Assembly: GCA_014529385.2 (NCBI GenBank)
Contig: CM043959.1
Location: 90,280,029-90,344,028, forward strand
DNA: 64,000 nt
Direction of reading: 5' to 3'
DNA from: Adiantum capillus-veneris
Taxonomy: Eukaryota; Streptophyta; Polypodiopsida; Polypodiales; Pteridaceae
Shown: one piece after another, positions 34,901 to 46,637 of the stretch
How positions within the stretch are numbered: position 1 is the stretch's first letter
How the letters are laid out: each line of letters begins with the position of its first letter
The notes under the pieces: model-generated
Databases searched by the model: none
The model's input: the letters and a program-made list of their open reading frames with translations, nothing else
What the model was told of the DNA's origin: nothing
Position numbers and translations under genes: made by a program

Positions 34901-36025
34901 GCTCTCAAAACCCAAATGTAAGGTCTGAAGAAGAGAAGTGAATGTGTCATGCTAATCTCCACACAACCATGTCCTTATATAGGCACTCTTGGCTGATTTC
35001 ACACTAAGGATTCCCATGAACTTGCATGCCCTTGCCCTCACACTAATTCCCCCATTGAAGAAATGTTTTTATCCTCAAAAACAAAGGAAGGAAAACCCTT
35101 CTTTAGCATAGAGACATTCTCCCATTTAGATACCTCTTCAGATCTACCTTTCCACTTTACCAACACTTTTTGGCAAACATATTGTCTAGCACATTGCTCA
35201 TGCCTATCTAGGATACATTCTTGATCATGAGGAACACTAGGTGGTCAATAATGTCCACTAACACTCCTGTGTTAAAACAGTATGATTTTTTCCAATTTGT
35301 TTTTGTAAATGACTTGCATGAAATAGAGGATGAATTTTAGAATGCTCTAGAATTGCTAACTTATAGGCTACCTAGCATACGGGCTTAAGTATTCTAAACA
35401 TTCCACAATACCTTGGTCACAACTTAGCCACTACTCTAGTCTTCAAACTCTATGAATGCTCTAGAACCTTGAGGAAGAATCTATCTCCCTCCTTGAAAGA
35501 AACAAGTCGTTTATGCTCTTAGCATACGTTTTGTAACAGTCTTGTGCTTGCTTAACATTCTGTCAAGCAAGTTTTAGCATATCCAAATGATCTTGGAGAA
35601 AGTCCTTTACCTATTTCACTTTCTTTGTAGCCAACCCCACCATGACTGGTGATCTAGGTTAATAGCCATGCATAAGTATAAAGGAGCTAAAACCTGGAGT
35701 CACATGCTTGGAGAAAGTGTTTTACCTATTTCACTTTCTTTGTAGCCAACCCCACCATGACTGGTGATCTAGGTTAATAGCCATGCATAAGTATAAAGGA
35801 GCTAAAACCTGGAGTCACATGCTTAGCACTATTATAAGAAACTTCTATTATGGGTAAATCATCTTTCAAATTGGTTTGCTTGTTGCTAATGTGTTCTCTA
35901 AGCATATCATCTAGCATTTGATTAACTCTTTCTGTCTAACCATTTTGTTTTAGGATGATCGTGCTAAGACCAAAGGTAGTTTCTAATTTTTGGAAAACAA
36001 CCCTCCAAAAGTGGTTGCTGAACTT
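34900..36025 (-). pseudogene. Ty3/gypsy chromovirus 3' remnant (integrase end and chromodomain)
   Basis: Minus-strand translation, with many stops and frameshifts, gives the integrase end (SYNSAKHVTPGFSSFILMHG, then PRSPVMVGL, about 35870-35640), and near 35160-35040 a chromodomain-like VLVKWKGRSEEVSKWENV followed by FEDKNISS. This end is characteristic of chromoviruses, which the chromodomain directs to methylated chromatin. A 115-bp exact tandem duplication (35595-35824) lies in it. The left LTR was not delimited. Confidence 0.7.
35595..35824. repeat. 115-bp perfect-looking tandem duplication
   Basis: The block starting GGAGAAAGT at 35595 is repeated from 35710 with only two or three differences. 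Confidence 0.9.
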
Positions 36026-36270
36026 TTTGTTGGATTTAGGGTTGCAGGAAAACGCACACAGCTTGGAGAAGATGAAGTAAGCTCAAGGCACACATTAGAG
36101 AGTGTGTTACTTAGTGTGCAATGGAAAGATAGATAGCCCTAGAGTGATGGGCATATATATAATGCTCGGGGGGAAAAACCTCCTTAAGAGGGAAAAATTG
36201 CCCCGGCGGTCCTAGTGTGTTCACACACATGACTACCACATGTATATGGTAATAAATCCCCCCCTGGAGT
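36026..36270 (-). repeat. probable 3' LTR of copia3
   Basis: On the minus strand this runs from near a G-rich polypurine-like tract (about 36256-36265) to ATCCAACA at 36026. Its outer edge TGTTGG (plus strand) abuts the chromovirus remnant. No 5' LTR survives for comparison. Confidence 0.5.
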
Positions 36271-39200
36271 GATGCAGTGAACAAGAGTTGGCACATGAGT
36301 AAAGGGAAGTGTCGTGCTGTGAAGACATGATCAGTCCACAAAGGGGAGAAAGCCCAAAGCTTTGTGGAAAGCTTCAAGCTTCTCACGAGACAATGCCTTT
36401 GTGAAAAGATCTGCAAGGTTGTCCTGTGTTGGCACATAAGCCAAGATGATCTTTCAAAGCCTCTCCTTGACATAGTGGTAATGCACCTCAATGTGCTCTG
36501 TGCGAGCATGAAAAACTGGGTTCCTTGCAACTGCCAATGCACTCTGACTGTCAGTGTAGATAGTGTTGGCAGTGTCATGTCCAACACCAAATCAGCCATA
36601 AGGCATCTGAGCCATACACATTCAACCGTAGCTATAAAGACTTCCCTGTACTCAGCCTCACAAATCGAAGTGGCCACAGTAGGTTGCTTCTTGCTCAACC
36701 ATGATATACATGAACTGCCAAGCATGAAACAAAAACCACTTGTGGACACTTGCGTGTCAAAACAACCAGCCCAATCTGAGTCCAAAAAAGCATGTAAGTC
36801 TGGAGGCAATGATCCCCCCTTGGGATAAAACAAGCCAAGATGTAAAGTGCCACTAAGGTAGTGAAAAATCCTCTTGATAGACTGTCTCAATGCTTAGACC
36901 CTAGGCTATGCATAAATCTGCTGACTTGTGAGACTACAAACTAAATATCTACCCTAGTGACATCAACAGGATCACCAACGTCACGAAGACTCGATTTCAA
37001 ACCTGTTTCCATGTTAGTGGCAATAGGTTTGCAATCCTCAAATCCAAACTTACATAGCAATGTCTCTATGTAACCTTTCTGACACAAAGGCAATACCACC
37101 ATCACGTTGCTTAAACTGTATCCCCAAGTAATGATGCAACAGCCCCAAATCTTTCATCTTGAAATTCAAATCAGCCTTAAATTCATCAATATGTCTCTCA
37201 TTTGGTCTAGTGATCAGAAAATCATCTACATAAAGCACCACAATGAGGAGTACATCACCCTCATGCTTTACATACAATGTGTTTTCTCTTGGATTGCTAC
37301 GAAAGCCTTCTTTGACCAAATGAGTGTCAGCTTTCTCATACCAAGCACGAGGAGATTGCTTCAAACCATACAAACCCTTGTTACATTTGCACACTTTGTC
37401 CTCTTGTCCTTCGTTGACGAAACCGCGAGGCTGTATTACATAAACTTCCTCAAATATGTCACCATTCAAGAAAGCAATAACAATTTCTGATTGATGTACA
37501 TCCCAACCAGAATGAGCTGCCAATGCACATAGAAAATACACAGCAGTCATACAACGAGTGGAAGCAAAAGTCTCTTCATAATCTATGCCTTTATGTTGTG
37601 CATAACCCTTTGCAACAAGTCGAGCCTTATGGTGATCGATCTCACCATCCGGCTTGCATTTCAACTTGTAAACACACTTTGTACCAATGGCCTTTTTTCC
37701 ATGAGGCAAATCACATAGAGTACATGTGTCATTTTCTATAAGTGCACATATTCTGATTGCATGACATCCATCCAATTTTTTGAATTATGTGCTTCATCAA
37801 AAGATAGAGGTTGATCAAGATCATGTAAGCTAAACACAGCCAAAGCATAACAATCTAATGCATAAGATGCATGGCGAGAGCCTGAACGAGTACGACTAGA
37901 CAAAGGTGCATCCAATTTACTATCATGCAAAGTGTGCACCAGCCATTTTGGCATACCTCTAGCCTGCTCATTCTCATCCCTTTCCTCGTCAAGTACGTCA
38001 TGTACATCTACATCAGTAATAGGCTGATCTCTGACATTTTTGGAAACCCCCATAGGCTGTACATTTGCCTCATTGAAATTTACATTTGAACTTCCACCAC
38101 TGAAAAGAGGCAACAAAGTTTCATAAATGTCATGTGAGCTTACATTACTGTCTCTAGTGTATGACAACAAGGGTTAAACAAAATCTTCCACAAATACTAT
38201 ACCCCGTGAAACCAAAATATGTTTAGTTTGTGGATGATACAACCTATAACCTTTGCTTTTAGCACTATAACCAACAAAAATACATTTGACAGCCTTATCA
38301 TCCAATTTTTTGTGTTGCACTTGTGGCACTAAACCATAAGCCAAACAACCAAAAACACACATGTGCTCAATAGATGGCTTTCTATCATGCCATGCTTCGT
38401 ATGGAGTCATAGACTACAACATTTTTGTAGGAAACCTATTGAGTACATAAAGTGGCACACATGATAGCCTCGAGCCAAAATGAATGCAGTAAAGCTTGAC
38501 TCTTGACCATACATCTTGCCATTTCCGTAATAGACCTGTTTTTTCTCTCAGCAACACCATTTTGTTGAGGAGTATACGGCACTGTACATTGGTGTTTTAT
38601 CCCACGACTAGCCAGAAATGCGTTAAATTCATGAGACATATACTCCCCCCCTCGATAGGAACGGAGGGTGCCCATAGTACATTCCGATACATTTTCAGCC
38701 ATAGCCAGAAATTGTTTGAAGCGCATAAAAACTATGGACTTCTCTTTAAGCAAAAATACCCATGCATACCTGGAGTAATCATCAATGAAAGTCACAAAGT
38801 ACAGGTAATTGCCCAAGGACGGAGTTTGCATGGGCCCACAAACATCACTATGCACAAGCTCCAACCTGTATGTGGCCCTAACTGAAACATCCTTTGGAAA
38901 CTTAGAATGATGCATTTTACCCAGAATACAAGATTCACAAACATGTTTGATAGGTGCTTCAAGAGGTGGCAAAGAAGCAACCATATCAAATTTCTGCAAA
39001 CGCAGCAAACTAGCAATATTCAGATGACGAAAACGTGCATGCCGCAAAGTTTTGCATCTGAAATAGCCCTTGAATCTGCAATTGCATTTGCAAAATTTTG
39101 TCCACACTTGTCATACAAAGTGAGCTTATACAACCCACAACACAAAAGCCCATATCACTAGAATGGTAACAGGACACTTTTATGTCCTTGGACACTTTTG

Positions 39201-41499
39201 TGTCCTGTTAAGTGACCATTTTTCTTGAATTATTTGAAGAGTATGAAAATGATTTTCTAGGTGCTATATATCCACAAAGTTGCCTTATGAGCTGGAAAAA
39301 ACTTAGCATTTTTTTTGGAGTATCAATCTCACCATTAATCTTACTCTTGCACAACATTTTTGAACATAAACTGTGTGAAAAAACGGGTCCTGTTTTTGGC
39401 TTTTTTTCAATTTTGGCAACTATACCACTCTAAACTTTATGTTTGTGAGGTTTAGATGGCTAGAGGTTAGGCCTTCATAGTTCTCAACATGTTTTGATGC
39501 TTGTAGGGAGAGCTAAGTGTCAAAATTGAAAGTTATGACCAATTTACAAGAATTACATAATCCTGTTTTTGGCCAAAATTAGCACTTTTATGATTTTTTT
39601 GGTGGCTTTCTTGATATCCAAATTCAATTTTGATTGTGTAAGTGTAATGTTTAACGTAAAGCTAATCTTCCTTGAGTTTTGGGGGACCTAATATGCTATA
39701 TAGCATAGTATATGATGATGGTTGAGTTTTTTGATTGCTGAAGAATACGATACATTTTAGAGTAGCAAGTATAACTTTCTCAATATTGCTAGTTTCTTAG
39801 GCCAATTGTGTGTATTTTGAAGGTAGTAACCATATCTAATCATAGACTACAAACTTGGCTAGATATTGAGTAGTTTCTATGGGTTTCTAGAGGTCATAAT
39901 GCTAAACCCAGTTTTTTCACGTTTGCTGTATTTAGCACTTTATCATTGCCCCCAAGGTTCCAATTGTAAGAGATCCATTATCCTTTTAACATGCTCCATG
40001 GCTCCTTTTGAATCCAAAGGCCCAAAGGTAACTAAGAAAACATGTATATAGTATCTGTATTGAGCGTGACTATAGAAACTTTGATGATAGGTCTGCAGAA
40101 TGACAAAAATGCAACTTTTTTGTACCTATTTTTTTTGCCCAAAAAAAATTTAGTGAGGTAAAAGCAACCATATGTGTTGGTCACCAATGTATTGAAGTTA
40201 ACGGGGCATTTTATCTCAGGTCCTACAAAAATCCCCTCTCTTATTTATATGCAATCAACCGTAAGAAATTGTTGTTTTGGGCAAAATGCACTGGTCCATC
40301 AACTTTTGAGGCTTGTAGTGACCAAGGGATGAGAAAAATTACAAGTTTCTTATTTTTTCCATATGTAGTAGTTATTGAACTATAAGCTCATGAAAGGATT
40401 TTTCAAAATGAGTGGATCTACTATGGTTTTGGAATTTTTTCCCAAAACCGTGAAAGGACACTTTTATGTCCTGTTAGGTTACCATTCTAGTGATATGCAA
40501 CAATTTATCACCAAAACTGAGATCCTGAATTGTGCATCTATCATCCACAAATTTGGCTACAAGTCCAAGTCTAGCAAGTGCGGATACAGACAAAAGATTC
40601 TTCTTGATAATAAGTACATAAAGTGCATCAACAAGTGTAAAAGAACTTCCATTTTCACCAATAAGCACAATCTTTCCAACTCATTGAATTGGATAAGAGG
40701 CATTGTTGGCACAAGAGACTAAATTCCCATGAGGGACAGACTCGAGAGAGGTGAGAAATTCACAATGTGAGGTAATGTGCTTTGTAGCACTGCTGTCGCA
40801 ATACCACACATGTGAATCTGTAGCAACTAAAAAGAATGCATCATGGACAGCAGGATTGTAAGTGCACTCTACACTAAAAGCCCATTCTGCATCAACATCA
40901 GCATCACAGTCTCCTTTCACAGAAGACTCAATAATGGTTGCATTTGTAGTGGAACCCAACATTTGCAAGGGACCACCCTCTTTCTTCTTAGCCTCTTTGG
41001 CCTTCAACTTAGGACACTGCTTGATCAAGTGATCATTTGCTTTACAATAATTGCAATGCATCTTCTTTTTTCCCTTATCACCATAATTTCCATACGAATT
41101 TTTGTCAGCAGAAGCATTAAGAACATAATTTTTGCCACACGCAGTAGAACCATAAGAAGTGGCTGCATTGTTGTTACCACCCTTTCTTTGAGAAACAATA
41201 AAAGCCTGTTCAACTGCACTGCCTAGTCCTGTTATTTTGGAAAGTTACTCTTGCAACATCAATGTGTATAATGCATCAAACTTGACAACTGCAAGATTTC
41301 CTTGGGTCACAAGTCTCCAAGTACTAGCAAAAGTCTGGTAAGAATCTGGTAAGGCATCAAAAACAGTCTGCACAAGGGAACTGTCTGAAATGATTTCACC
41401 TACAGAAATAAGTTGCTCATTGATATCCTTGACACTAGCAAGGAAAGTTTCCATATCATCTTCTGTTGAGATGTCGAGCTCTACACCTTGAGCTGGCAT
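36111..41499 (-). mobile_element. Ty1/copia element copia3, minus strand, heavily interrupted
   Basis: From right to left: Gag fragment (41499-41245), zinc knuckle CNYCKANDHLIKQC and protease CDSSATKHIT (41061-40681), pre-integrase part (40668-40493 and 39155-38900), integrase (HSDVCGPM, DDYSRYAW, YRGGEYMS, YTPQQNGVAE; 39107-38436), linker (38410-37736), reverse transcriptase (37775-37050: GIDYEETFA, NGDIFEEVY, KGLYGLKQSPRAWY, catalytic LYVDDFLI) and RNase H (36890-36600: FLDSDWAGC, SKKQPTVATS, EAEYREV). A TIR element sits inside it at 39156-40492 and copia2 cuts off its 5' end at 41464. The protease has DSSA in place of DSGA. Confidence 0.88.
39156..40492. mobile_element. non-autonomous TIR DNA transposon (CACTA-like ends) inside copia3
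   Basis: The insert begins CACTAGAATGGTAAC and ends with its complement (GTTACCATTCTAGTG, with a 3-bp insertion before ACAGGACA); further in, AGGACACTTTTATGTCC occurs at both ends in direct orientation and is itself close to palindromic. ATAT flanks both ends. Removing 1337 bp plus one ATAT (1341 = 3 x 447) leaves the two copia3 coding halves in one frame, which supports the boundaries. CACTA transposons usually duplicate 3 bp, so the 4-bp flank is atypical and the symmetric CATAT/ATATG may belong to the TIR. No transposase ORF is present. Confidence 0.75.
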
Positions 41500-41785
41500 C
41501 CACTACGGGTCTTGGCCGCTTACAGCATTTACTCACTGGCGCATTAGGTGACCGACATGGAGGATCTCTGCCAGTGATTCTACAGCTGGACTACACTTAT
41601 AGTGCCAGCCTAGTACGCTTCTAGCGAGTTCACACTTAGTGACCGCATGTACATATGTGCTACTTTTCAGCTTTACCACTTAGTCATTTTGTACTCTCTT
41701 TTCTGTGAAGAAGAAGAAGAAGCTTTCCATTTTTGTGTGCATTGTGCTTGTCTTGTGTAGCTCTCTTGCATCCTCATTCTTTACA
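41464..41785 (+). repeat. 5' LTR of copia2
   Basis: Starts TGTTGAGATG, ends TTCTTTACA; matches 46368-46637 with about ten differences including one extra GAA unit in the 3' copy. Confidence 0.9.
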
Positions 41786-41798
41786 TGGTATCAGAGCC
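41786..41798 (+). promoter_or_regulatory. primer binding site (initiator Met tRNA) of copia2
   Basis: TGGTATCAGAGCC directly adjoins the LTR end. Confidence 0.92.
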
Positions 41799-42045
41799 TG
41801 GTGCAGGTAAGAGAGGCTAAGAGAGCAAGAGCATCACAATCCCTTCGTTCGCAATCCACGACCAGATTCTGAACAGGTCTCCAAAGTGCAGTATACAGAG
41901 ATTTACTGTACAAGTACAGTGGTTGTATGTACGCTTGATTGTGGACACTCGTTGAGTGTAGGAAGCGTTACAGGTACCACGATAGCAGGTTCAGCAGATT
42001 TGCAAGTTTTTGCAAATTGCAGCTATTTTGTCTTAGTGCTTCAAG

Positions 42046-43539
42046 ATGTCTGACGGTTTCAGTCAGATTGTTACTGAGAAGCTTGAGAAAAATAACTACC
42101 CTGCATGGAAGTTCAGAATAACAAATTTCCTAAACGGAAAAGGTTATTGGGACTATGTAGAAGGAGACAATGAAAACGAACCAGAGATTCCCGAAGCAAA
42201 TGCTACAGCAGAACAAAGGAAAGCTTTGAGGGACTGGCAACAAGGCCAGAGCAAAGTGATGTATTGGCTTTCTATGAGCATCACAGATGGCATGATGGGC
42301 TATCTACAGGATGTTGAAACCCCCGCCATTGCATGGAGAAACTTAGGCAGAGTGTTCAAGGTGAACACCAAGGCCAGGAAGCTTCAACTAAAGTCGGAGC
42401 TAAATCAGGTTAAGAGGAACAACATCTCCATCAATGATTATGCTTTGAAGATCAAGAGTATCATTGAGGCTCTTGGATCTATTAAAGTCTCAGTGGAAGA
42501 CGATGACATTGTCCGTGCATGCTTGGATAGTATAGGAGATGAGTATGTACATTTTAGGTCTTCCATGAATACAAGAGACGACATCCCCGTGTTCCAAGAC
42601 TTGATTTCTATGCTTATTCTTGAGGAGAAGAACCTTGACACATCTTCTTCTCATGGCAGAAATAATTCTGAACAGGCCTTCTATTCTAACTCCAACAGAG
42701 GTAGAGGTAGAGGTCGTGGTCAAGGCCCAAGGGGTTGTAGGGGCCAATTTCTGGAAGGTCAATCAAATCAAAACAATACAGGTGGCAGGGGAAACCAGTC
42801 TCAAGGCAGGGGGAGTCAAAGAGGTCGTGGTGCAAGATCAAGCAGGCAGCAACATACTCCAGATAGTAGAGAATGTTGGACTTGTGGTGAAAGAGGTCAC
42901 ATGTCACGTGACTATCCAAAGGGAAAATCAAGTGGAAAGAGAGAACAGGGCAACTATGCATCTACTAGCAGAGATGCAGATGACAGCAAAGACGAGAGCA
43001 TGTTTGTTATGCAGCATGTAATGAATACAATGACTGCAGAGAATTCCACCCAAGATGATGTTTGGTATGTGGACTCAGGTGCCTCTAATCACATGACGTC
43101 TCGTGGAGAGTGGTTTAGAGATATGCGCAAACCAGATGTGTCAGGCTATGTGCAGACAGGAGATGACACAGCTCACCCCATTGCTCATGTAGGGGACATA
43201 CCTCTAAATACGAAGAGTGGGAAATCAAAGTACTTAGCAGATGTACTTCATGTCCCAAACATTACAAAGAATCTTGTTTCTGTTGGAAAAATGGTTGAGC
43301 AGGGTTTGCAGGTTCGTTTCAATCCGAATGGATGTTATGTAGAAGATTTTGAGAATGGCTATAAGCTGATCACAAAGGGAAAATGTGTGGGCAGAATGTT
43401 TACGTTGAATGTAGACATGCCTGAGGTAAAAGCTGCATTATTTGCACAGGGCACAGGTGTTGTGGCTGATGTTGACATTTGGCACAAACGCATTGGCCAT
43501 GTCAATGAGCAGAGATTGCGCAGCATGCAATCAAAATAG
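42046..43539 (+). pseudogene. copia2 Gag, protease and pre-integrase domain
   Basis: Gag core (residues ~1-200: NNYPAWKFRITNFL, GYWDYV, VMYWLSMSI), then an Arg/Gly-rich tail, and a zinc knuckle CWTCGERGHMSRDYP in which the final Cys is Tyr. Protease active site DSGASNHM is intact (near 43075). The pre-integrase HHCC (HKRIGHVNEQRL) is cut by TAG at 43537. The frame reads on directly in the next segment. Confidence 0.92.
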
Positions 43540-44571
43540 ATTGTAAAAGGTTTGCCCAAATTCAAGGTGGATGGAATGCATAAAGTGTGTGCAGCATGCC
43601 AGTTTGGAAAACAGTCAAACGGCTCATTTCCACATGAGCGCAATGCATGTAAAAAGCCACTTGAGGTGGTGCACACAGATGTTTGGGGTCCAACGGATAC
43701 TGCATGTATACATGGTTGCAGGTATTATGTCTCTTTCATTGATGACCATACAAGGAAAGTATGGGTCTACTTCATGCGTAACAAAAGTGAAGTGTTTGGT
43801 CACTTTCAGGACTTCAAAGTCATGATTGAGAAGGAGACAGATATGTAAATCAAGACATTGAGGTCAGATGGAGGGGGAGAGTACTTCTCCAATGATTTTT
43901 CAAATTTTCTGCGAATGAATGGTATACGTAGGCAGTTTACATGCAGATATACTCCACAGCAGAATGGGGTCGCAGAAAGGAAAAACAGGCACATTGCAGA
44001 GGTTGCACGTGCATTGATGAATGAGAAGAACATGCCTCATCATTTCTGGGCTGAAGCCGTAAATACAGCTATGTACATTATGAACAGGACACCTACAGCT
44101 GCGGTGCATGATGTAACGCCTGAGGAAAAGTTTACAGGTACAAAGCCTGATTTGGCACACTTGAAAGTGTTTGGCTGCATAGCTTACGTGCATGTACCAG
44201 ATGAGTTGCGTAGGAAATTGGATCCTAAAGCAGAGAAATGTATTCTTGTGGGATATTCCCTTGAACAAAAGGGGTACAGGTGCTACAATCCTACTACACG
44301 AGAATTACGAGTGAGCAGAGATGTAGTCTTTGATGAGATGAGCAGCTGGTACAGTAATGCACATGGCACTATTGGGGCTGATGTAAAAGATGATGTGGTT
44401 GTACAAAATGTGAGGCCACAGTCATAGGTTTTGAGTGGACCACAAGAGTCCTCTTCTCGTGGCTCTGTTGAGAAACCATGGAATGGTAGACTACGTACGT
44501 AGGTTACTCCACCAACAGGTACAAGGAATGTATCACGAAAAGGAAAGGAAAAGGTTGATGAACCTCCCTTT
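43540..44571 (+). pseudogene. copia2 integrase and linker
   Basis: Continues in frame: CAACQFGKQ completes the zinc finger; the catalytic D, D and E contexts are HTDVWGP, FIDDHTRKVW and SDGGGEYFS; the YTPQQNGVAERKNRH motif and the family C-terminus (SRDVVFDE) follow. TAA at 43846, and TAG at 44425 and 44500 in the linker, are the only breaks. Confidence 0.92.
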
Positions 44572-46357
44572 ATGGCTGATGCATCATCAGGTTTTTCACA
44601 TGTAGACATGGATTCAGATGGTTCTGAACAAAGTCTTGATGAGGAATTTGGAATTCCGGCTGTCAGGACACCTAGTGTAAGGAAAGTACAAGAAGATGCT
44701 AGAGGGCAAAGGAGTGACCCAGGACCGCACAGATCTAATAGAGTCAGAAATCCAGTTCAGAAATTGACTTATGATGGGTATCTAGCGCATCACCAAGCCT
44801 ACATGGCTAAGGTGATACAGGATGTGGAGCCCACATGTTTTGAGGATGCAGTTGGAAATGTGCATTGGGATGATGCAATGAATGAAGAGATGGCTGCATT
44901 GGAAGCAAACGACACATGGGAGTTGGTGTCATTGCCAAGTGGCATGAAAGCTATTGGCTGTAAATGGGTGTATAAAACCAAGCATAAGGCTGATGGTAAC
45001 ATTGAGCGTCACAAGGCAAGGCTGGTCGCAAAGGGTTATGCACAGACGTATGGCATAGACTATGACGAGACCTTTGCTCCAGTGGCAAAGATGACGACTG
45101 TGAGAGCTGTCATAGCAGTGGCTGCATCTAGAGGATGGATTATGCATCAAATGGATGTAAAGAATGCCTTCTTGAATGGTGAGTTGCAAGAGGAAGTGTA
45201 TATGGATCAGCCACCTCGTTATGTCAATCCAGGTTACCCAGATTATGTATGCAGACTTCTCAAAGCTTTGTATGGTTTGAAGCAGGACTCTAGAGCATGG
45301 TATGACAGGATTGCCAAGTATCTTGTCAGTATTGGTTTTAGGAGAGCTCATGTTGATCATTCACTCTATGTACGTGAGAGTGATGTGGGGATTGTGGTCA
45401 TTACCATATATGTAGATGACTCTATTATTGTTGGTGACAATGCTATGGAGATTGACCATGTGAAGGGTCTTCTCAAACAGGAGTTTGAAATGAAAGATTT
45501 AGGCGAGTTGCGCTACTTTCTTGGCATTGAGGTGATCAGGACTCCAGAGGGTGTATGGCTATCACAGAGACAATATGCTTTGGACATGTTGTCAAAGTAT
45601 GGTATGGCTGATTGTAAGCCAATTTCTTTTCCCTTGGATGTGAATGCAAAGCTGAGTGCAGAGAAGGGTGATGTTGTTGAGGATGTCAACATGTACAGGA
45701 AGATTGTGGGTAGTCTAATCTACTTGACTATCACGAGGCCAGACTTGAGCTACATAGTGGGCTTGGAGAGTCAGTTCATGCAGCTTTCGTGGAAGCCACA
45801 TTTGGATGGAGTACGACGCACACTTAGGTATGTGCAAGGTACTCTTGACTACGCATTGTTCTATGCAGCAGATGCACCATTAGCATTGTATGGGTATATA
45901 GATGCAGATTGGGCAGGTAGCATTGTTGATAGGAGATCTACGAGTGGCTTCATGTTCTCTTTTCGGAGTGCTGCTGTTACTTGGAGCAGCAAAAAGCATC
46001 CTACGGTTGCTTTATCGAGCACAGAGGCCGAGTACAGAGATGCAGCAGTTGCGGCGTGCGAGGTAGCTTGGCTACGCACATTACTTGAGGACTTGGGAGT
46101 GTAGGTGGACCAGCAAATTTTCATACATTGTGAAAACCTCAGCAGCATGCAGTTGGCTAGGAACCCAGTGTTCCATGCCAGGACCAAACACATAGAGCTC
46201 CATTACCACTACGTTCGAGAGCGAGTGTTGGCGGGTGACATCGACTTGGTCTATGTCAGCACAAAGTAGCAGATAGCGGATATCTTTATCAAGGCCCTCG
46301 GAGCTGAGAATCTTCGACGTTTCCGGACTATGCTTGGACTCTACGACATGCAGAGCT
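44572..46357 (+). pseudogene. copia2 reverse transcriptase and RNase H
   Basis: Reverse transcriptase runs from WELVSLPSGMKAIGCKWVYK through GIDYDETFAPVAKMTTVR, FLNGELQEEVYMDQP and KALYGLKQDSRAWY to the catalytic IYVDDSIIVG (near 45413). RNase H carries the acidic residues of IDADWAGS, SSKKHPTVALSSTEAEY. The final ~85 codons, after the TAG at 46102, still match the family end (FHARTKHIELHYHYVRE), with another TAG at 46267. This open segment of 510 codons is the longest coding stretch in the window after gypsy1 pol. Confidence 0.93.
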
Positions 46358-46367
46358 CGAGGGGGAG

Positions 46368-46637
46368 TGTTGAGATGTCGAGCTCTACACCTTGAGCTGG
46401 CATCCACTACGGGTCTTGGCCACTTACGGCATTTACTCACTGTCGGGTTAGGTGACCGACACGGAGGATCTCTGCCAGTGATTCTACAGCTCGACTACAC
46501 TTATAGTGCCAGCCTAGTACGCTTCTAGCGAGTTCACACTTAGTGACCGCATGTACATATGTGCTACTTTTCAGCTTTAGCACTTAGTTATTTTGTACTC
46601 TCTTTTCTGTGAAGAAGAAGAAGAAGAAGCTTTCCAT
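46368..46637 (+). repeat. 3' LTR of copia2, 3'-truncated
   Basis: 270 of 322 bp are present; beyond CTTTCCAT the sequence departs from the 5' LTR. The right flank shows neither the missing LTR end nor copia3 Gag, so a deletion or recombination removed both. Confidence 0.88.

Larger units (their letters stand above)
41464..46637 (+). mobile_element. Ty1/copia retrotransposon copia2, single-frame gag-pol, truncated 3' LTR
   Basis: The 5' LTR (41464-41785) is followed at once by the Met primer site, a ~250-bp leader, then one reading frame from 42046 to beyond 46350 holding Gag, protease, integrase, reverse transcriptase and RNase H without a single frameshift. Six nonsense codons interrupt it: TAG 43537, TAA 43846, TAG 44425, TAG 44500, TAG 46102, TAG 46267. 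A polypurine tract GAGGGGGAG (46359-46367) precedes the 3' LTR, which stops at 46637, ~52 bp short of the 5' copy. The element lies in the Gag region of copia3. Confidence 0.93.

Noticed and set aside
36364..36828. 154-codon plus-strand frame opposite copia3 RNase H
   Set aside because: Antisense shadow of the RNase H/C-terminal coding on the minus strand.
42046..46357. Nuclear genetic code with TAG as glutamine
   Set aside because: The intact terpene synthase gene ends in TGA and has no internal TAG, copia1 and gypsy3 carry TGA nonsense codons, and land plants use the standard code; context-biased decay is simpler.
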